From NCBI RefSeq assembly GCF_004339765.1, contig NZ_SMGO01000002.1:682001-746000 (forward strand): DNA of 64,000 nt. The letters are read 5' to 3'. Below the pieces are notes generated by a model. The model did no database searches and was not told the DNA's origin. It worked only from the letters and a program-made list of their open reading frames with translations. This DNA is from Albibacterium bauzanense (GTDB taxonomy: Bacteria > Bacteroidota > Bacteroidia > Sphingobacteriales > Sphingobacteriaceae). Position numbers and translations under genes: made by a program. Shown here one piece after another: positions 26,121 through 35,057 of the stretch; position 1 is the first letter of the stretch, and every line of letters begins with the position of its first letter.

Positions 26121-26522
26121 TTACAGGCGACTGAGCTGTTCTTGTAAAACAGCCCGTCGAGAGATATGATCTAGGGATACAAATTGATATTCATTTTCCA
26201 AAAGGCTTACAAGAAGGAGATATTTTTTGTAAAGGTGTATCTGTAAAGTAAATTCATCTTGTAGTCCGGCATATTCATCGATGAAGTAGCTTAACATATT
26301 TAATTCCTCTGGTTTGAGGTTTTTATTTTTTATCTTTTCCAGAAATTCATCTTCTGAAAGCATTAAGAGGTCGTTATCATCTAGCTGATAGTACTCTTTG
26401 AAAATAGCATAACTAATTTTCTTCGCTTCTTCTTCAGCGTCTTCAATAATTAAACGTTTTACTTTCGCTAAAACCTGGCTTAACTGCTGCATTTGTGCAG
26501 CTAATGAATCTCTTTTTAACAT
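26121..26522 (-). CDS. Conserved-looking helical protein of unknown function
   Basis: A 133-residue, charged, mostly helical protein with no signal peptide or membrane segment. I do not recognise the family with confidence; the opening (MLKRDSLAAQMQQLSQVLAKV) resembles small uncharacterised proteins of the DUF6483 kind. It is the last gene of a tight minus-strand operon with lemA and two TPM-domain genes, 12 bp after the second TPM gene. A cytoplasmic partner role for that set would be inference. Confidence 0.7.
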   Translation of the reverse strand: MLKRDSLAAQMQQLSQVLAKVKRLIIEDAEEEAKKISYAIFKEYYQLDDNDLLMLSEDEFLEKIKNKNLKPEELNMLSYFIDEYAGLQDEFTLQIHLYKKYLLLVSLLENEYQFVSLDHISRRAVLQEQLSRL

Positions 26523-26534
26523 TTATATTATCAA

Positions 26535-27338
26535 TTACCAGCCTCCACTAGCTCCACCGCCACCAAATCCACCACCACCGAAACCGCCAAATCCGCCACC
26601 ACCACCGAAGCTTCCGCCTCCACCAAATCCACCACCTCTACCGCCGAAGCCACCACCACGATTTCCAAGACCCCCAAGCAGAGTCCACCATAGCAAATCA
26701 GAGCTTCCTCTACTACCAATTACTTTACCGCCACCTTTACCGTTGCCGTTATTTCCACCTTTAGAAATAATACTTACAATTATAAAGAAGATAACTACGA
26801 AGATAATTGTTGAGACACTTAACCCGTTATTGGTTTCTTTTGGCTTAGCCTTGTACTCACCCTTTGTATAAGCAATTAAAGAGTTTGTTGCATCATTTAA
26901 TCCTGTAAAATAGTCCTGACGTGCGAACGCGGGCTTTATTTCATTGTTGATGATTTGGAAGGCTATGGCATCCGGTACAGCTCCTTCTACTCCATAACCT
27001 GTTTGTATAGTTACTTTTCTATCACCTAGCGATGCCAGGAGTAAAATACCACTATCATTTTCTTTTCCTCCTATTCCCCATTTTTGAGCTAAACGAACGG
27101 CATAGTCGGCTACTTCGTAATCTTGTAGAGATTGAATAAGTACAACAGCAATTTGAATAGTTGTAGAGTCGTCAAATGCAACAAGTTTATTTTCAAGCTG
27201 TTGTATTTGGTCAGGGCTTAAGGTATTTGTATAATCATTGACTAATCGGTTAGAGCGTTCTGGGAAATCATCCGCATAGCTAAGGTTGATTAAAAGAAGA
27301 CTTAAAAATAAGGCACTAAAGAATTTTGATACTTTCAT
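26535..27338 (-). CDS. TPM-domain protein, secreted/membrane, Gly-rich tail
   Basis: From ATG 27338 the product has 267 residues: signal peptide (FFSALFLSLLLINLSYA), a TPM domain at about residues 28-160 (VNDYTNTLSPDQIQQLENKL, GILLLASLGDRKVTIQTGYG), one membrane segment (about 178-195) and a C-terminal tail made of GGGFGG-type repeats (about 230-267). This is the YgcG-like layout. The TPM fold is linked to membrane-protein quality control and in some members to phosphatase activity. The upstream frame (from 27404) overlaps the preceding gene and is unlikely to be used. It is co-transcribed with lemA. Confidence 0.9.
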   Translation of the reverse strand: MKVSKFFSALFLSLLLINLSYADDFPERSNRLVNDYTNTLSPDQIQQLENKLVAFDDSTTIQIAVVLIQSLQDYEVADYAVRLAQKWGIGGKENDSGILLLASLGDRKVTIQTGYGVEGAVPDAIAFQIINNEIKPAFARQDYFTGLNDATNSLIAYTKGEYKAKPKETNNGLSVSTIIFVVIFFIIVSIISKGGNNGNGKGGGKVIGSRGSSDLLWWTLLGGLGNRGGGFGGRGGGFGGGGSFGGGGGFGGFGGGGFGGGGASGGW

Positions 27339-27372
27339 GGGTAGCTTAATAAAGCAGAGATCTTCAAGGTGT

Positions 27373-27798
27373 TTAGAAGTAAACAACTTCGTTTGGTAAT
27401 TCATTTATATCATCGTCAGATCGTGGGAAAAAGGTTCTAAGCTGTGTGCCTGCACGATCTATACCGGCAATTAAACCTTCTGCAAATTGCTCCTTTTTGA
27501 ACAATTCAGCCATGATATTCTTCGTTTCCTCCCAAAAGTTTTCTGGAACTTTTTTATTTATTCCTTCGTCACCTATAATAGCGAATTTGTGATCTTCAAT
27601 AGCAAGATAGATTAGAACACCATTTTTTAACGCAGTTTTGTGCATATTTAGCTCACTAAATCGCTTGGCTGCTTGTGTTATTGCCTCGTTAGGACATTTT
27701 TTTTCAATACATATTCTAATTTCACCGGAAGTACGGTTCTCTGCCATGTTTATGGCATGCATAATCTTTTCTTCTTGTTGACTATTAAAGATTTTCAT
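27373..27798 (-). CDS. TPM-domain protein, cytoplasmic form
   Basis: A 141-residue protein consisting of a TPM domain (SGEIRICIEKKCP, KNGVLIYLAIEDHKFAIIGD, FAEGLIAGIDRAG) without a signal peptide or Gly-rich tail. It lies 3 bp after lemA and just before the secreted TPM protein, a common Bacteroidota trio. Its biochemical role is not known; with LemA it probably acts at the inner membrane. Confidence 0.9.
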   Translation of the reverse strand: MKIFNSQQEEKIMHAINMAENRTSGEIRICIEKKCPNEAITQAAKRFSELNMHKTALKNGVLIYLAIEDHKFAIIGDEGINKKVPENFWEETKNIMAELFKKEQFAEGLIAGIDRAGTQLRTFFPRSDDDINELPNEVVYF

Positions 27799-27801
27799 TT
27801 C

Positions 27802-28380
27802 TTAAAATTGAACGTCAGGGGCTTCATTAGCACCCGCTTCTGCTGTAAAAGATCCTTTTTGTTTAAAGCCAAATATACCCGCCATTAGGTTATTTGGAAA
27901 TTGGCGAATCTCAGAGTTATATTGTTGTGTTGCTTCAATAAATGCACGTCTTTCTACAGATATTCTATTCTCAGTTCCTTCTAATTGAGCTTGTAGCTGT
28001 AAGAAGTTCTGATTCGCCTTAATATCCGGATAAGCTTCTACAGTAGCTAATAAACGGCCCAATGATTGCGACAAAGTTCCTTGTGCTTGTTGAAACTGTG
28101 CGATTGCTTCTGGCGTCAAGTTATTCGCATCTATGTTAATAGAAGTTGCTTTAGCGCGAGCTTCAACTACTTGCGTTAAAGTTTCTTGTTCAAAATTAGC
28201 TGCACCTTTGACTGTATTAACTAGATTTGGTATTAAATCTGCCCTTCTTTGATAGGCATTCTCAACTTGCGCCCATTTCGCTTTTACGTTTTCATCAAGT
28301 TGAACCATGGTGTTATAACCGCAAGAGCTTAATGATGTTATGGCAAGGAAGCCAATTAATCCAACTAATAGTTTTCTCAT
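27802..28380 (-). CDS. lemA: LemA family protein
   Basis: A 192-residue LemA protein. The N-terminal segment (LLVGLIGFLAITSLSSCGY) is a lipobox-like signal with Cys20, which would make it a lipoprotein; many LemA proteins use a plain anchor. The long helical domain has the family blocks KAKWAQVENAYQRRADLIPN, LVNTVKGAANFE and NQNFLQLQAQLEGTENRISV. Function is not established; family members bind partners at the membrane. It heads the lemA-TPM-TPM-hypothetical operon. Confidence 0.94.
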   Translation of the reverse strand: MRKLLVGLIGFLAITSLSSCGYNTMVQLDENVKAKWAQVENAYQRRADLIPNLVNTVKGAANFEQETLTQVVEARAKATSINIDANNLTPEAIAQFQQAQGTLSQSLGRLLATVEAYPDIKANQNFLQLQAQLEGTENRISVERRAFIEATQQYNSEIRQFPNNLMAGIFGFKQKGSFTAEAGANEAPDVQF

Positions 28381-28448
28381 TGTTTCGTTTTTAAAGGATT
28401 AGTTTTCGGGTTGATTTTTACTATTTAACTTTTAACACACAAAAGTTA

Positions 28449-28456
28449 TACCTTTG
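28449..28456 (+). promoter_or_regulatory. -7 element of the FAD-dependent oxidoreductase gene
   Basis: TACCTTTG fits TAnnTTTG, 32 bp before the ATG at 28489. No clear -33 motif. Confidence 0.4.
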
Positions 28457-28488
28457 TTTCTTCCGAAGTAAAAATTCGGTCATACAAT

Positions 28489-30033
28489 ATGCAAAAAGTA
28501 ATTGAATTAGCTATTATTCCCGAAAATATTTTTGATGAGAAACACCTTATACAACAAGCATCAGAAAAGCTAAGTATCTCATCTCAACGTATTAAGGCGG
28601 TCAAAATACATAAAAGATCAATTGATGCAAGGGGTAGAAGAGTGGTTTTTCGTATTCAATTAATTGTATATATTGATGAGGAAATATTTGTTCCTGTTTT
28701 TGAATTCAATCCGGAAAATGTGTCAGATGCCAAACCTGTTCTTATTATTGGAGCGGGACCTGCTGGCTTATTCGCAGCATTGCAATGTATAGAAGATGGA
28801 ATGAAGCCTGTTATATTTGAGCGTGGCAAAGATGTAAAAAACAGACGTCGTGATTTAGCTGCATTGAATAAATTAGGTGTCGTAAATGCTGAATCTAATT
28901 ATTGCTTTGGAGAAGGTGGTGCAGGTACTTATTCGGATGGTAAATTGTATACGCGCTCGAATAAGCGGGGGGATGTTCAAAAGGTGTTGGATCTTTTTGT
29001 ATATCATGGAGCTTCGTCTGATATCCTGGTTGATGCTCGTCCACATATAGGAACCAATAAATTACCTCATATTATAGAGGACATTCGAAGGACAATCATA
29101 TCTGCAGGAGGGGAGATTCATTTTGAAAAAAAAGTAATTGACATTGAAACGCAGTTTGGAAAAGTAAGAGGGCTTAGAATGGAATCTGGCGAAACAGTTC
29201 TTGCAGATTCTGTGATTGTAGCAACAGGACATTCAGCCCGTGATATTTATGAGTTGTTTCATCGAAAGAATTGGTTGTTGGAAGCTAAGCCATTCGCTTT
29301 AGGAGTTCGTATTGAACATCCTCAAGAACTAATTGATAAAGTGCAATATCATTGTGATATTAGAGGAGATTACTTGCCTCCGGCTTATTATAGTTTAGTA
29401 GAACAAATAGAACAGCGAGGGGTGTTTTCTTTTTGTATGTGTCCAGGCGGTGTAATAGCGCCTTGTGCTACGGCAGAAGGTGAGATTGTTGTAAATGGTT
29501 GGTCTCCTTCTAAACGAAACAATCCTTTTGCTAATTCAGGTACAGTTGTTCAGGTTAATTTAAATGATGTGGGGAACTCAGTTAATAATTCACTGGCGTT
29601 ATTGAAGTTTCAGAAGTCAATAGAAGAAAAAGCATTTATTTTAGGCGGTGGCAGTCAAGTTGCCCCTGCTCAACGTATGATTGATTTTGTTGAGGGAAGG
29701 GTTTCCACGAATTTACCTTTAAATTCATACAAACCAGGAACGCGATCTGTTGATTTGAATGATGTGTTGCCTGATTTTATAGGGAATTCCTTGAAACAGG
29801 CTTTGCCTAAATTTGGGAAAAAGATGAAAGGATATTTTACGAATGAAGCCATCTTAGTTGGAGTAGAGTCAAGAACTTCGTCTCCAATCAGAATAGTAAG
29901 AGATTCTCAAACTCTTCAGCATCCACAGGTAAAAGGTCTTTACCCATGCGCTGAAGGTGCTGGTTATGCAGGTGGGATTGTTTCTGCGGCGATTGATGGG
30001 ATGAACTGTGCAAAAGCGATAACAAAACTATAG
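28489..30033 (+). CDS. NAD(P)/FAD-dependent oxidoreductase (uncharacterised dehydrogenase family)
   Basis: A 514-residue flavoprotein. A small N-terminal domain (residues 1-80) precedes the FAD-binding Rossmann motif VLIIGAGPAGLFAALQC (about 84-100). Family blocks CFGEGGAGTYSDGKLYTRS, FCMCPGGVIAPCATAEGE and YPCAEGAGYAGGIVSAAIDG follow. It belongs to a widespread group of uncharacterised FAD-dependent dehydrogenases. The substrate is unknown. A CoA-binding-domain gene starts 40 bp after its stop and is probably co-transcribed. Confidence 0.9.
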   Translation: MQKVIELAIIPENIFDEKHLIQQASEKLSISSQRIKAVKIHKRSIDARGRRVVFRIQLIVYIDEEIFVPVFEFNPENVSDAKPVLIIGAGPAGLFAALQCIEDGMKPVIFERGKDVKNRRRDLAALNKLGVVNAESNYCFGEGGAGTYSDGKLYTRSNKRGDVQKVLDLFVYHGASSDILVDARPHIGTNKLPHIIEDIRRTIISAGGEIHFEKKVIDIETQFGKVRGLRMESGETVLADSVIVATGHSARDIYELFHRKNWLLEAKPFALGVRIEHPQELIDKVQYHCDIRGDYLPPAYYSLVEQIEQRGVFSFCMCPGGVIAPCATAEGEIVVNGWSPSKRNNPFANSGTVVQVNLNDVGNSVNNSLALLKFQKSIEEKAFILGGGSQVAPAQRMIDFVEGRVSTNLPLNSYKPGTRSVDLNDVLPDFIGNSLKQALPKFGKKMKGYFTNEAILVGVESRTSSPIRIVRDSQTLQHPQVKGLYPCAEGAGYAGGIVSAAIDGMNCAKAITKL

Positions 30034-30073
30034 AGGTATTTTATATGTTAATATGAAAAAACAGGAGGGTATA

Positions 30074-30433
30074 ATGAAAAAGACGATGATAATAGGAGCT
30101 ACGCCTAATATTGATCGATATGCACATAAAGCTGCAACAAGATTGGTTTATACTGGACATAAAATTGTTAATATTGGAATTAAGAAAGGTGAGGTGGCAG
30201 GTAAAGTAATAGAGAAAGCGGATAAGATTTATGATGATGTACATACAATCACGCTTTATATAGGCCCTCAAATTCAGAAGGAATATTATGATTATATTTT
30301 GCAGACTAAACCTAAACGATTAATATTTAACCCTGGTGCAGAAAACTCTGAATTGTACAAGTTGGCCGAAGAGAATGGCATTGAGGCAACCAATGCTTGT
30401 ACTTTAGTTTTGTTAGCAAGCAACCAGTTTTAA
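30074..30433 (+). CDS. CoA-binding (Rossmann) domain protein
   Basis: The product has 119 residues from ATG 30074, which follows a strong ribosome-binding site (AGGAGGG); an earlier ATG at 30053 has none. The whole protein is a CoA_binding_2 domain: KKTMIIGATPNIDRYAHKAA, a nucleotide-binding loop, LYIGPQIQKEY and FNPGAENSELYKLAEENGIE. Such single-domain proteins probably bind CoA or a related nucleotide; function is unknown. It follows the FAD-dependent oxidoreductase and converges on yjjG. Confidence 0.88.
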   Translation: MKKTMIIGATPNIDRYAHKAATRLVYTGHKIVNIGIKKGEVAGKVIEKADKIYDDVHTITLYIGPQIQKEYYDYILQTKPKRLIFNPGAENSELYKLAEENGIEATNACTLVLLASNQF

Positions 30434-30437
30434 GGAA

Positions 30438-31145
30438 TTAAAATATTTCCATTAATTCTTTTAATTCAATAATTTGATGTTTAATATCTTTGGGGGTATT
30501 GACTCTATTAGGATTAAAGAAAATTGCGTCTATTCCGAAATTTTGTGCTCCACGAATATCGGCTTCTATACTATCTCCAATCATTATACTTTCGCTTTTT
30601 TCTGCCAAAGCTCCTGTGAGTGCATAATTAAAAATCTCGGGGTGAGGTTTGTGCACACCTATATTCTCTGATATAATAATTTGAGAAAAATACTTAGCTA
30701 TGCCTGTGGTTGCCACTTTGGTTTCTGAAGCTTTTTTAAAGCCATTTGAGATTAGATGGAGTACATATTTATTTTGAAGGTATTCCAATACTTCAATGGC
30801 ATATGGAAATAGATTTGTTTTTTTGGGGCATAGATTTAAGTAATCCTCTTCGAATTGTGAGGGGAATAAGGATGATTCAATACCTAAATCTGTGAATGTA
30901 TTAATAAATCTAGCTGCTCTTAATTGATCTTTTGTTATCTCTCCCATATGATACTGAGACCATAATTGGTGGTTGTTCTTAGTATAGACCTCTATAAAAA
31001 TATCAGAAGAGGAGAGGCCTAATTCTTTGAATTTATAAATTTCAAAGAGTTCAGTAAGTGCTTCTCCAGCATTTTTATCAAAATCCCATAGGGTATGATC
31101 TAGATCAAAGAATAAATGTTTTTTAGATTTAAATGATAGACTCAT
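30438..31145 (-). CDS. yjjG: HAD-family noncanonical pyrimidine nucleotidase YjjG
   Basis: A 235-residue HAD phosphatase with the nucleophile motif FFDLDHTLWDFDKNA (about residues 12-26), HLISNGFKKASETKV (motif II) and KPHPEIFNYAL ... MIGDSIEADIRGA (motifs III and IV). This is the YjjG type, which removes phosphate from noncanonical pyrimidine monophosphates. Its ATG overlaps the stop of upp (ATGA, 4 bp), so the two are translationally coupled, a sensible pairing of pyrimidine salvage and nucleotide cleaning. Confidence 0.92.
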   Translation of the reverse strand: MSLSFKSKKHLFFDLDHTLWDFDKNAGEALTELFEIYKFKELGLSSSDIFIEVYTKNNHQLWSQYHMGEITKDQLRAARFINTFTDLGIESSLFPSQFEEDYLNLCPKKTNLFPYAIEVLEYLQNKYVLHLISNGFKKASETKVATTGIAKYFSQIIISENIGVHKPHPEIFNYALTGALAEKSESIMIGDSIEADIRGAQNFGIDAIFFNPNRVNTPKDIKHQIIELKELMEIF

Positions 31146-31795
31146 CGCTTTTCACCTTTTCCACCATAAGCAAGATCTCCTGCATCTCCTAACCCTGGAA
31201 CGATATAGGCCTTGCTGGTTAATTCAGCATCAACTGCACCTATCCAGAAAGAAGCATTTGGCAAGAAAGCTTTCGCATGCTCTAACCCCGCTTCACTTGC
31301 GATTGCAGATACAACATGAAGTTTCTTAATTTTGTATTGAGCAAATAATTCTTTACATACAAGAACCATACTTTTGCCAGTTGCCAGCATCGCATCTGAA
31401 ATGATAACTGTACGGCCGTTAAGATCAGGAGTGGTTTGATATTCTTTATAAATTTCAAATTCCCCACTCTTTCTTGTCTTGCGATAAGTAGCTATAAAGG
31501 CACAATCAGATTGGTCAAAGATATTTAATAAGCCTTGATGTAATGGTAACCCAGCTCTTAAAATAGTAGCTAATATGGGATTTTGTATTAATAGCTGCGT
31601 TTTGGCCTCCCCTAACGGTGTAGTAGTGTTTTTAATCTCGTAAGAAAGTGTTTTACTGATTTCATAAGCAAATATTTCACCTATTCTTTCCAGATTCTTG
31701 CGGAAGCGCATTTGATCATTTTGAATATCAACATCCCTTAGTTCTGCAAGAAAGTGATTTGCAATACTATTTGTATCAGTTAATATATGGATCAT
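31142..31795 (-). CDS. upp: Uracil phosphoribosyltransferase
   Basis: A 217-residue Upp with the PRPP-binding motif VIISDAMLATGKSM (about residues 129-142) and the uracil-site ending YIVPGLGDAGDLAYGGK. It converts uracil and PRPP to UMP. A -7 element (TATTTTTG, minus strand, 31808-31801) ends 5 nt before the ATG, predicting a leaderless message. It is coupled to yjjG downstream. Confidence 0.97.
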   Translation of the reverse strand: MIHILTDTNSIANHFLAELRDVDIQNDQMRFRKNLERIGEIFAYEISKTLSYEIKNTTTPLGEAKTQLLIQNPILATILRAGLPLHQGLLNIFDQSDCAFIATYRKTRKSGEFEIYKEYQTTPDLNGRTVIISDAMLATGKSMVLVCKELFAQYKIKKLHVVSAIASEAGLEHAKAFLPNASFWIGAVDAELTSKAYIVPGLGDAGDLAYGGKGEKR

Positions 31796-31800
31796 AGGAC

Positions 31801-31808
31801 AAAAATAG
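31801..31808 (-). promoter_or_regulatory. upp -7 element almost touching the start codon
   Basis: TATTTTTG on the minus strand is followed by GTCCT and then the upp ATG at 31795, so the transcript should be leaderless or nearly so. Confidence 0.45.
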
Positions 31809-31833
31809 ATTAATTGCTGACTATATTATCTTT

Positions 31834-31841
31834 AAATTTGT
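31834..31841 (+). promoter_or_regulatory. uvrB -7 element
   Basis: TAAATTTG fits TAnnTTTG, with a TTG 16 nt upstream (31815-31817), a slightly short spacer. It lies 35 bp before the uvrB ATG. Confidence 0.45.
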
Positions 31842-31876
31842 AAAACAATTTATTCCTCTTTAAGTTTTGGTTACAC

Positions 31877-33904
31877 ATGGAATTCAAAATCACTTCAGAA
31901 TATCAACCTACTGGTGATCAGCCAGAGGCTATAAGACAGTTAGTTGAAGGTGTAAATACCGGCGATCATTATCAGAATTTGTTGGGGGTTACGGGCTCTG
32001 GCAAAACCTTTACAATCGCTAATGTAATTCAGCAGACACAGAAGCCAACACTTATTTTAAGCCATAACAAAACACTCGCCGCACAGTTATATGGGGAGTT
32101 TAAGCAGTTTTTCCCAGAGAATTCGGTTAACTACTTTGTCTCTTATTATGATTACTATCAGCCAGAGGCATATATTGCTACCTCAAATACTTATATAGAA
32201 AAAGATCTGGCTATAAATGATGAGATTGAAAAATTACGTTTAAAGACGACTTCTTCCTTAATGTCTGGGAGGAGAGATCTTATTGTTGTTTCTTCAATCT
32301 CTTGTATTTATGGAATGGGGAATCCGGAAGATTTTTCTCGTATGGTATTTAGATTTGCCGTTGGAACAGTAATCTCTCGCAATTCTTTTCTTCATAGACT
32401 TGTTGAGATCTTATATACCAGGACAACTTTAGAGTTTAAACGGGGTACATTTAGGGTGAAGGGAGATATTGTGGATGTTTATCCTGCTTATATGGATGAA
32501 GCCTATCGTATTTCTTTTTTTGGAGATGAGATTGAAGAGTTGGCAGTGATTGATCCGGATAGTGGAAAGACACTAGAGAAAATGACTGATCTTGCTTTAT
32601 TCCCTGCAAACTTGTTTGTTACTCCTCGTGAACGGTTTACTGAATCTATTTGGAATATTCAAGAAGAGTTGATGTTACGTAAAGAACAACTTATTGGTGA
32701 TGGAAGAATGCTTGAAGCAAAACGTTTAGAAGAACGAGTAAATTATGATCTGGAGATGATGCGTGAGCTTGGTTATTGTAGCGGGATAGAGAATTATTCC
32801 AGGTTTTTTGATGGGAGACAGCCAGGCATGCGCCCGTTCTGTTTATTAGATTATTTTCCTGATGATTATTTAATGGTAATTGATGAAAGCCATGTTACTG
32901 TTCCTCAGATTCGAGCGATGTATGGTGGCGATCGGTCAAGAAAGTTGTCATTAGTTGAATATGGCTTCCGTTTACCTGCTGCGCTGGATAATCGACCTTT
33001 AAATTTCCCTGAATTTGAAGCTTTGGCCCCTCAAACCATTTATGTAAGTGCTACTCCAGGTGATTATGAACTACAACAGACTGAAGGAGTTGTAGTAGAG
33101 CAAGTTATTCGCCCAACGGGTTTACTTGATCCACGAATAGAGATTCGGCCGATTGTTAATCAAGTAGATGATCTACTGGATGAGATTGATAAGACTGTTA
33201 AGGAGGGTGGAAGAATATTAGTGACGACTTTAACTAAGCGCATGTCTGAAGAGTTAACTAAATACATGGCTCGGTTAGGTGTAAAAGTACGTTATATACA
33301 TTCAGAGATAAAAACTTTTGAGAGGGTAGAAATCCTTCGGGGATTGCGTTTAGGCGAATTTGACGTTTTAGTAGGAATTAACTTGTTAAGAGAAGGACTT
33401 GATTTGCCTGAAGTTACTTTAGTCACAATTTTAGATGCCGATAAAGAAGGTTTTTTAAGGTCGGAGCGCTCATTAATTCAGACGATAGGTCGTGCTGCGA
33501 GGAATGAGAAGGGAAGAGTGATTATGTATGCTGACAGTATAACAAAAAGTATGCAGATTACTATCGAGGAAACAGACCGACGTCGGGAAAAACAGATAGC
33601 TTATAATGAGTTGCATGGTATTGTTCCACGAACAGTTGGAAAGTCACGTGAGGAAATTATAGGACAAACCTCTGTAGCTGATTTTAAAGGTGGTATAGCG
33701 AAAGCATATGCCGGACCAGATGATGCTAGTTTAGCTGCTGACCCGGTAATTCAATATATGGATAAGCCGCAGTTGCAAAAAGCATTTGAGAATGCACAGA
33801 AGCAGATGCAGAAATCTGCAAAGGCAATGGACTTCTTAGAGGCTGCCAAATACCGTGACGAAATGTTTGCTCTGGAGAAAGTTATGAAGGAAAGATATTC
33901 TTAG
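31877..33904 (+). CDS. uvrB: Excinuclease ABC subunit B
   Basis: A 675-residue UvrB helicase-like protein. Walker A is GVTGSGKTFTIANV (about residues 38-51), the beta-hairpin is in YYDYYQPEAYI, motif II is DESH, motifs V and VI are in GINLLREGLDLPEV and QTIGRAARN, and a C-terminal UVR motif (AMDFLEAAKYRDEMFALEKV) contacts UvrC. It verifies damage loaded by UvrA. Its stop shares the bases TTAG with the stop of the converging ytxJ gene. Confidence 0.98.
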   Translation: MEFKITSEYQPTGDQPEAIRQLVEGVNTGDHYQNLLGVTGSGKTFTIANVIQQTQKPTLILSHNKTLAAQLYGEFKQFFPENSVNYFVSYYDYYQPEAYIATSNTYIEKDLAINDEIEKLRLKTTSSLMSGRRDLIVVSSISCIYGMGNPEDFSRMVFRFAVGTVISRNSFLHRLVEILYTRTTLEFKRGTFRVKGDIVDVYPAYMDEAYRISFFGDEIEELAVIDPDSGKTLEKMTDLALFPANLFVTPRERFTESIWNIQEELMLRKEQLIGDGRMLEAKRLEERVNYDLEMMRELGYCSGIENYSRFFDGRQPGMRPFCLLDYFPDDYLMVIDESHVTVPQIRAMYGGDRSRKLSLVEYGFRLPAALDNRPLNFPEFEALAPQTIYVSATPGDYELQQTEGVVVEQVIRPTGLLDPRIEIRPIVNQVDDLLDEIDKTVKEGGRILVTTLTKRMSEELTKYMARLGVKVRYIHSEIKTFERVEILRGLRLGEFDVLVGINLLREGLDLPEVTLVTILDADKEGFLRSERSLIQTIGRAARNEKGRVIMYADSITKSMQITIEETDRRREKQIAYNELHGIVPRTVGKSREEIIGQTSVADFKGGIAKAYAGPDDASLAADPVIQYMDKPQLQKAFENAQKQMQKSAKAMDFLEAAKYRDEMFALEKVMKERYS

Positions 33905-34242
33905 GATGTAACTTCTTCAATCTTCATAACAATATCTGCTATATTTATTTCATTATGCGAGCTATTGTAGATACACTCTTGGTTATATATTAATAGAACT
34001 TGTGGAGATTCATGCTTTACTTTCCAAAGTTCTGAAACCTGATTAGAGAGTTCACGAAATTTTATTAAATCAAGAAAATACGTTTGTATATTTTCAGGTA
34101 ATAATACAGCTTCTAATTCTATGTTTCGTTTTGCCATGCTGCTTACGGGGCAGCGAGTACTGTGTTTGAAAATCAATATAGGTTTAGAATGAGTATTAAT
34201 ATCTTCTAATTGATTAATGGAGTCTAATGGTATCCAGTTCAT
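33901..34242 (-). CDS. ytxJ: Bacillithiol-system monothiol protein YtxJ
   Basis: A 113-residue thioredoxin-fold protein of the YtxJ/DUF2847 family with the redox motif HSTRCPVSSMA (Cys near residue 31, no second Cys in the motif) and HESPQVLLIYNQECIY as the cis-Pro region. In Bacillus it is linked to bacillithiol (de-bacillithiolation). Its presence suggests that this organism makes bacillithiol, as many Bacteroidota do. It lies 2 bp after the hypothetical secreted protein gene and is probably co-transcribed with it. Confidence 0.92.
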   Translation of the reverse strand: MNWIPLDSINQLEDINTHSKPILIFKHSTRCPVSSMAKRNIELEAVLLPENIQTYFLDLIKFRELSNQVSELWKVKHESPQVLLIYNQECIYNSSHNEINIADIVMKIEEVTS

Positions 34243-34244
34243 GA

Positions 34245-34979
34245 TTATAGATTCTTGAATTTTGAAATTTCAACATTTAATAAGGCGGCGACAATGGGAT
34301 ATTGAAAAACTGTACCGCTAATCTTATCTGTAAATTGTGTGGCTAAGGTTAGTCCTCCACCGACGTCTTTAACTCTTGAGCTAAGAAATTCATGTGTTTT
34401 TTCATGTTCTTTATCGAAAGTTTCCCACTTGTTAATTATCCCTGTTTGGGAGTCAATATATAGTTTTGCAGATTCAGATTTATTGTTCGACAGATCTACT
34501 CCTAGTATAAAATATTTTTTTAAATCAATAATTACAGGATCTTGAACAATAGGCTTAAGGCTTTTATTTGCTATTTGAATAGGTGTAAATAACAAATAAG
34601 AATCTTCTTTGAAAAGTTGGGTAATGCTTTCTAACAATTCCAAATTTTGAGTTTTTTCATTATTTAAAAATACTTCTCCCGTATCATTTTGTGTATTGAA
34701 TAATACTGTTAAAGAGTCACCACCCTCCGTTTTCCCTTCGAATCTACAGTCTTTCGTTTCCCAATCATATATATAGGTACGTTCTTCCTGGATTTCAGAG
34801 TGATCTTCATTAATGCAGCTAAACATTATATAGCGTGCATCTCTTAGAGATTTTTCACCACCTATCCCTTCTAGCAGCTTATTTATTGCAGTAATTTGTT
34901 CTTGACCATTTGATTTGAGAGAGATGGAATTGAGCAGAAAAAGAAAAGCCAGGAATATTGATGTTCTTTTATTGCACAT
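34245..34979 (-). CDS. Secreted protein of unknown function (lipoprotein-sorting-like fold possible)
   Basis: A 244-residue protein with an N-terminal signal peptide (IFLAFLFLLNSISLKSNGQ) and a beta-rich mature part. The order of a short helix (AINKLLEGIGGEKSLRDA), paired strands and a late KLYIDSQTGIINKWE segment recalls LolA/outer-membrane lipoprotein-sorting domains, but I cannot confirm the family. It precedes ytxJ by 2 bp. A -7 element (TATCTTTG, minus strand) is at 35021-35028. Confidence 0.8.
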   Translation of the reverse strand: MCNKRTSIFLAFLFLLNSISLKSNGQEQITAINKLLEGIGGEKSLRDARYIMFSCINEDHSEIQEERTYIYDWETKDCRFEGKTEGGDSLTVLFNTQNDTGEVFLNNEKTQNLELLESITQLFKEDSYLLFTPIQIANKSLKPIVQDPVIIDLKKYFILGVDLSNNKSESAKLYIDSQTGIINKWETFDKEHEKTHEFLSSRVKDVGGGLTLATQFTDKISGTVFQYPIVAALLNVEISKFKNL

Positions 34980-35057
34980 GATATTTAATTCTTTTAAACA
35001 ATTAAAATCTTATATCTAGTCAAAGATAGAGTAAATTTTAATAAAAGAGATTTTGGA

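Noticed and set aside
26531-26719. Minus-strand 62-residue Val/Ala-rich reading frame
   Set aside because: It is a shadow of the Gly-rich repeat tail of the TPM protein in another frame; low-complexity DNA keeps several frames open.
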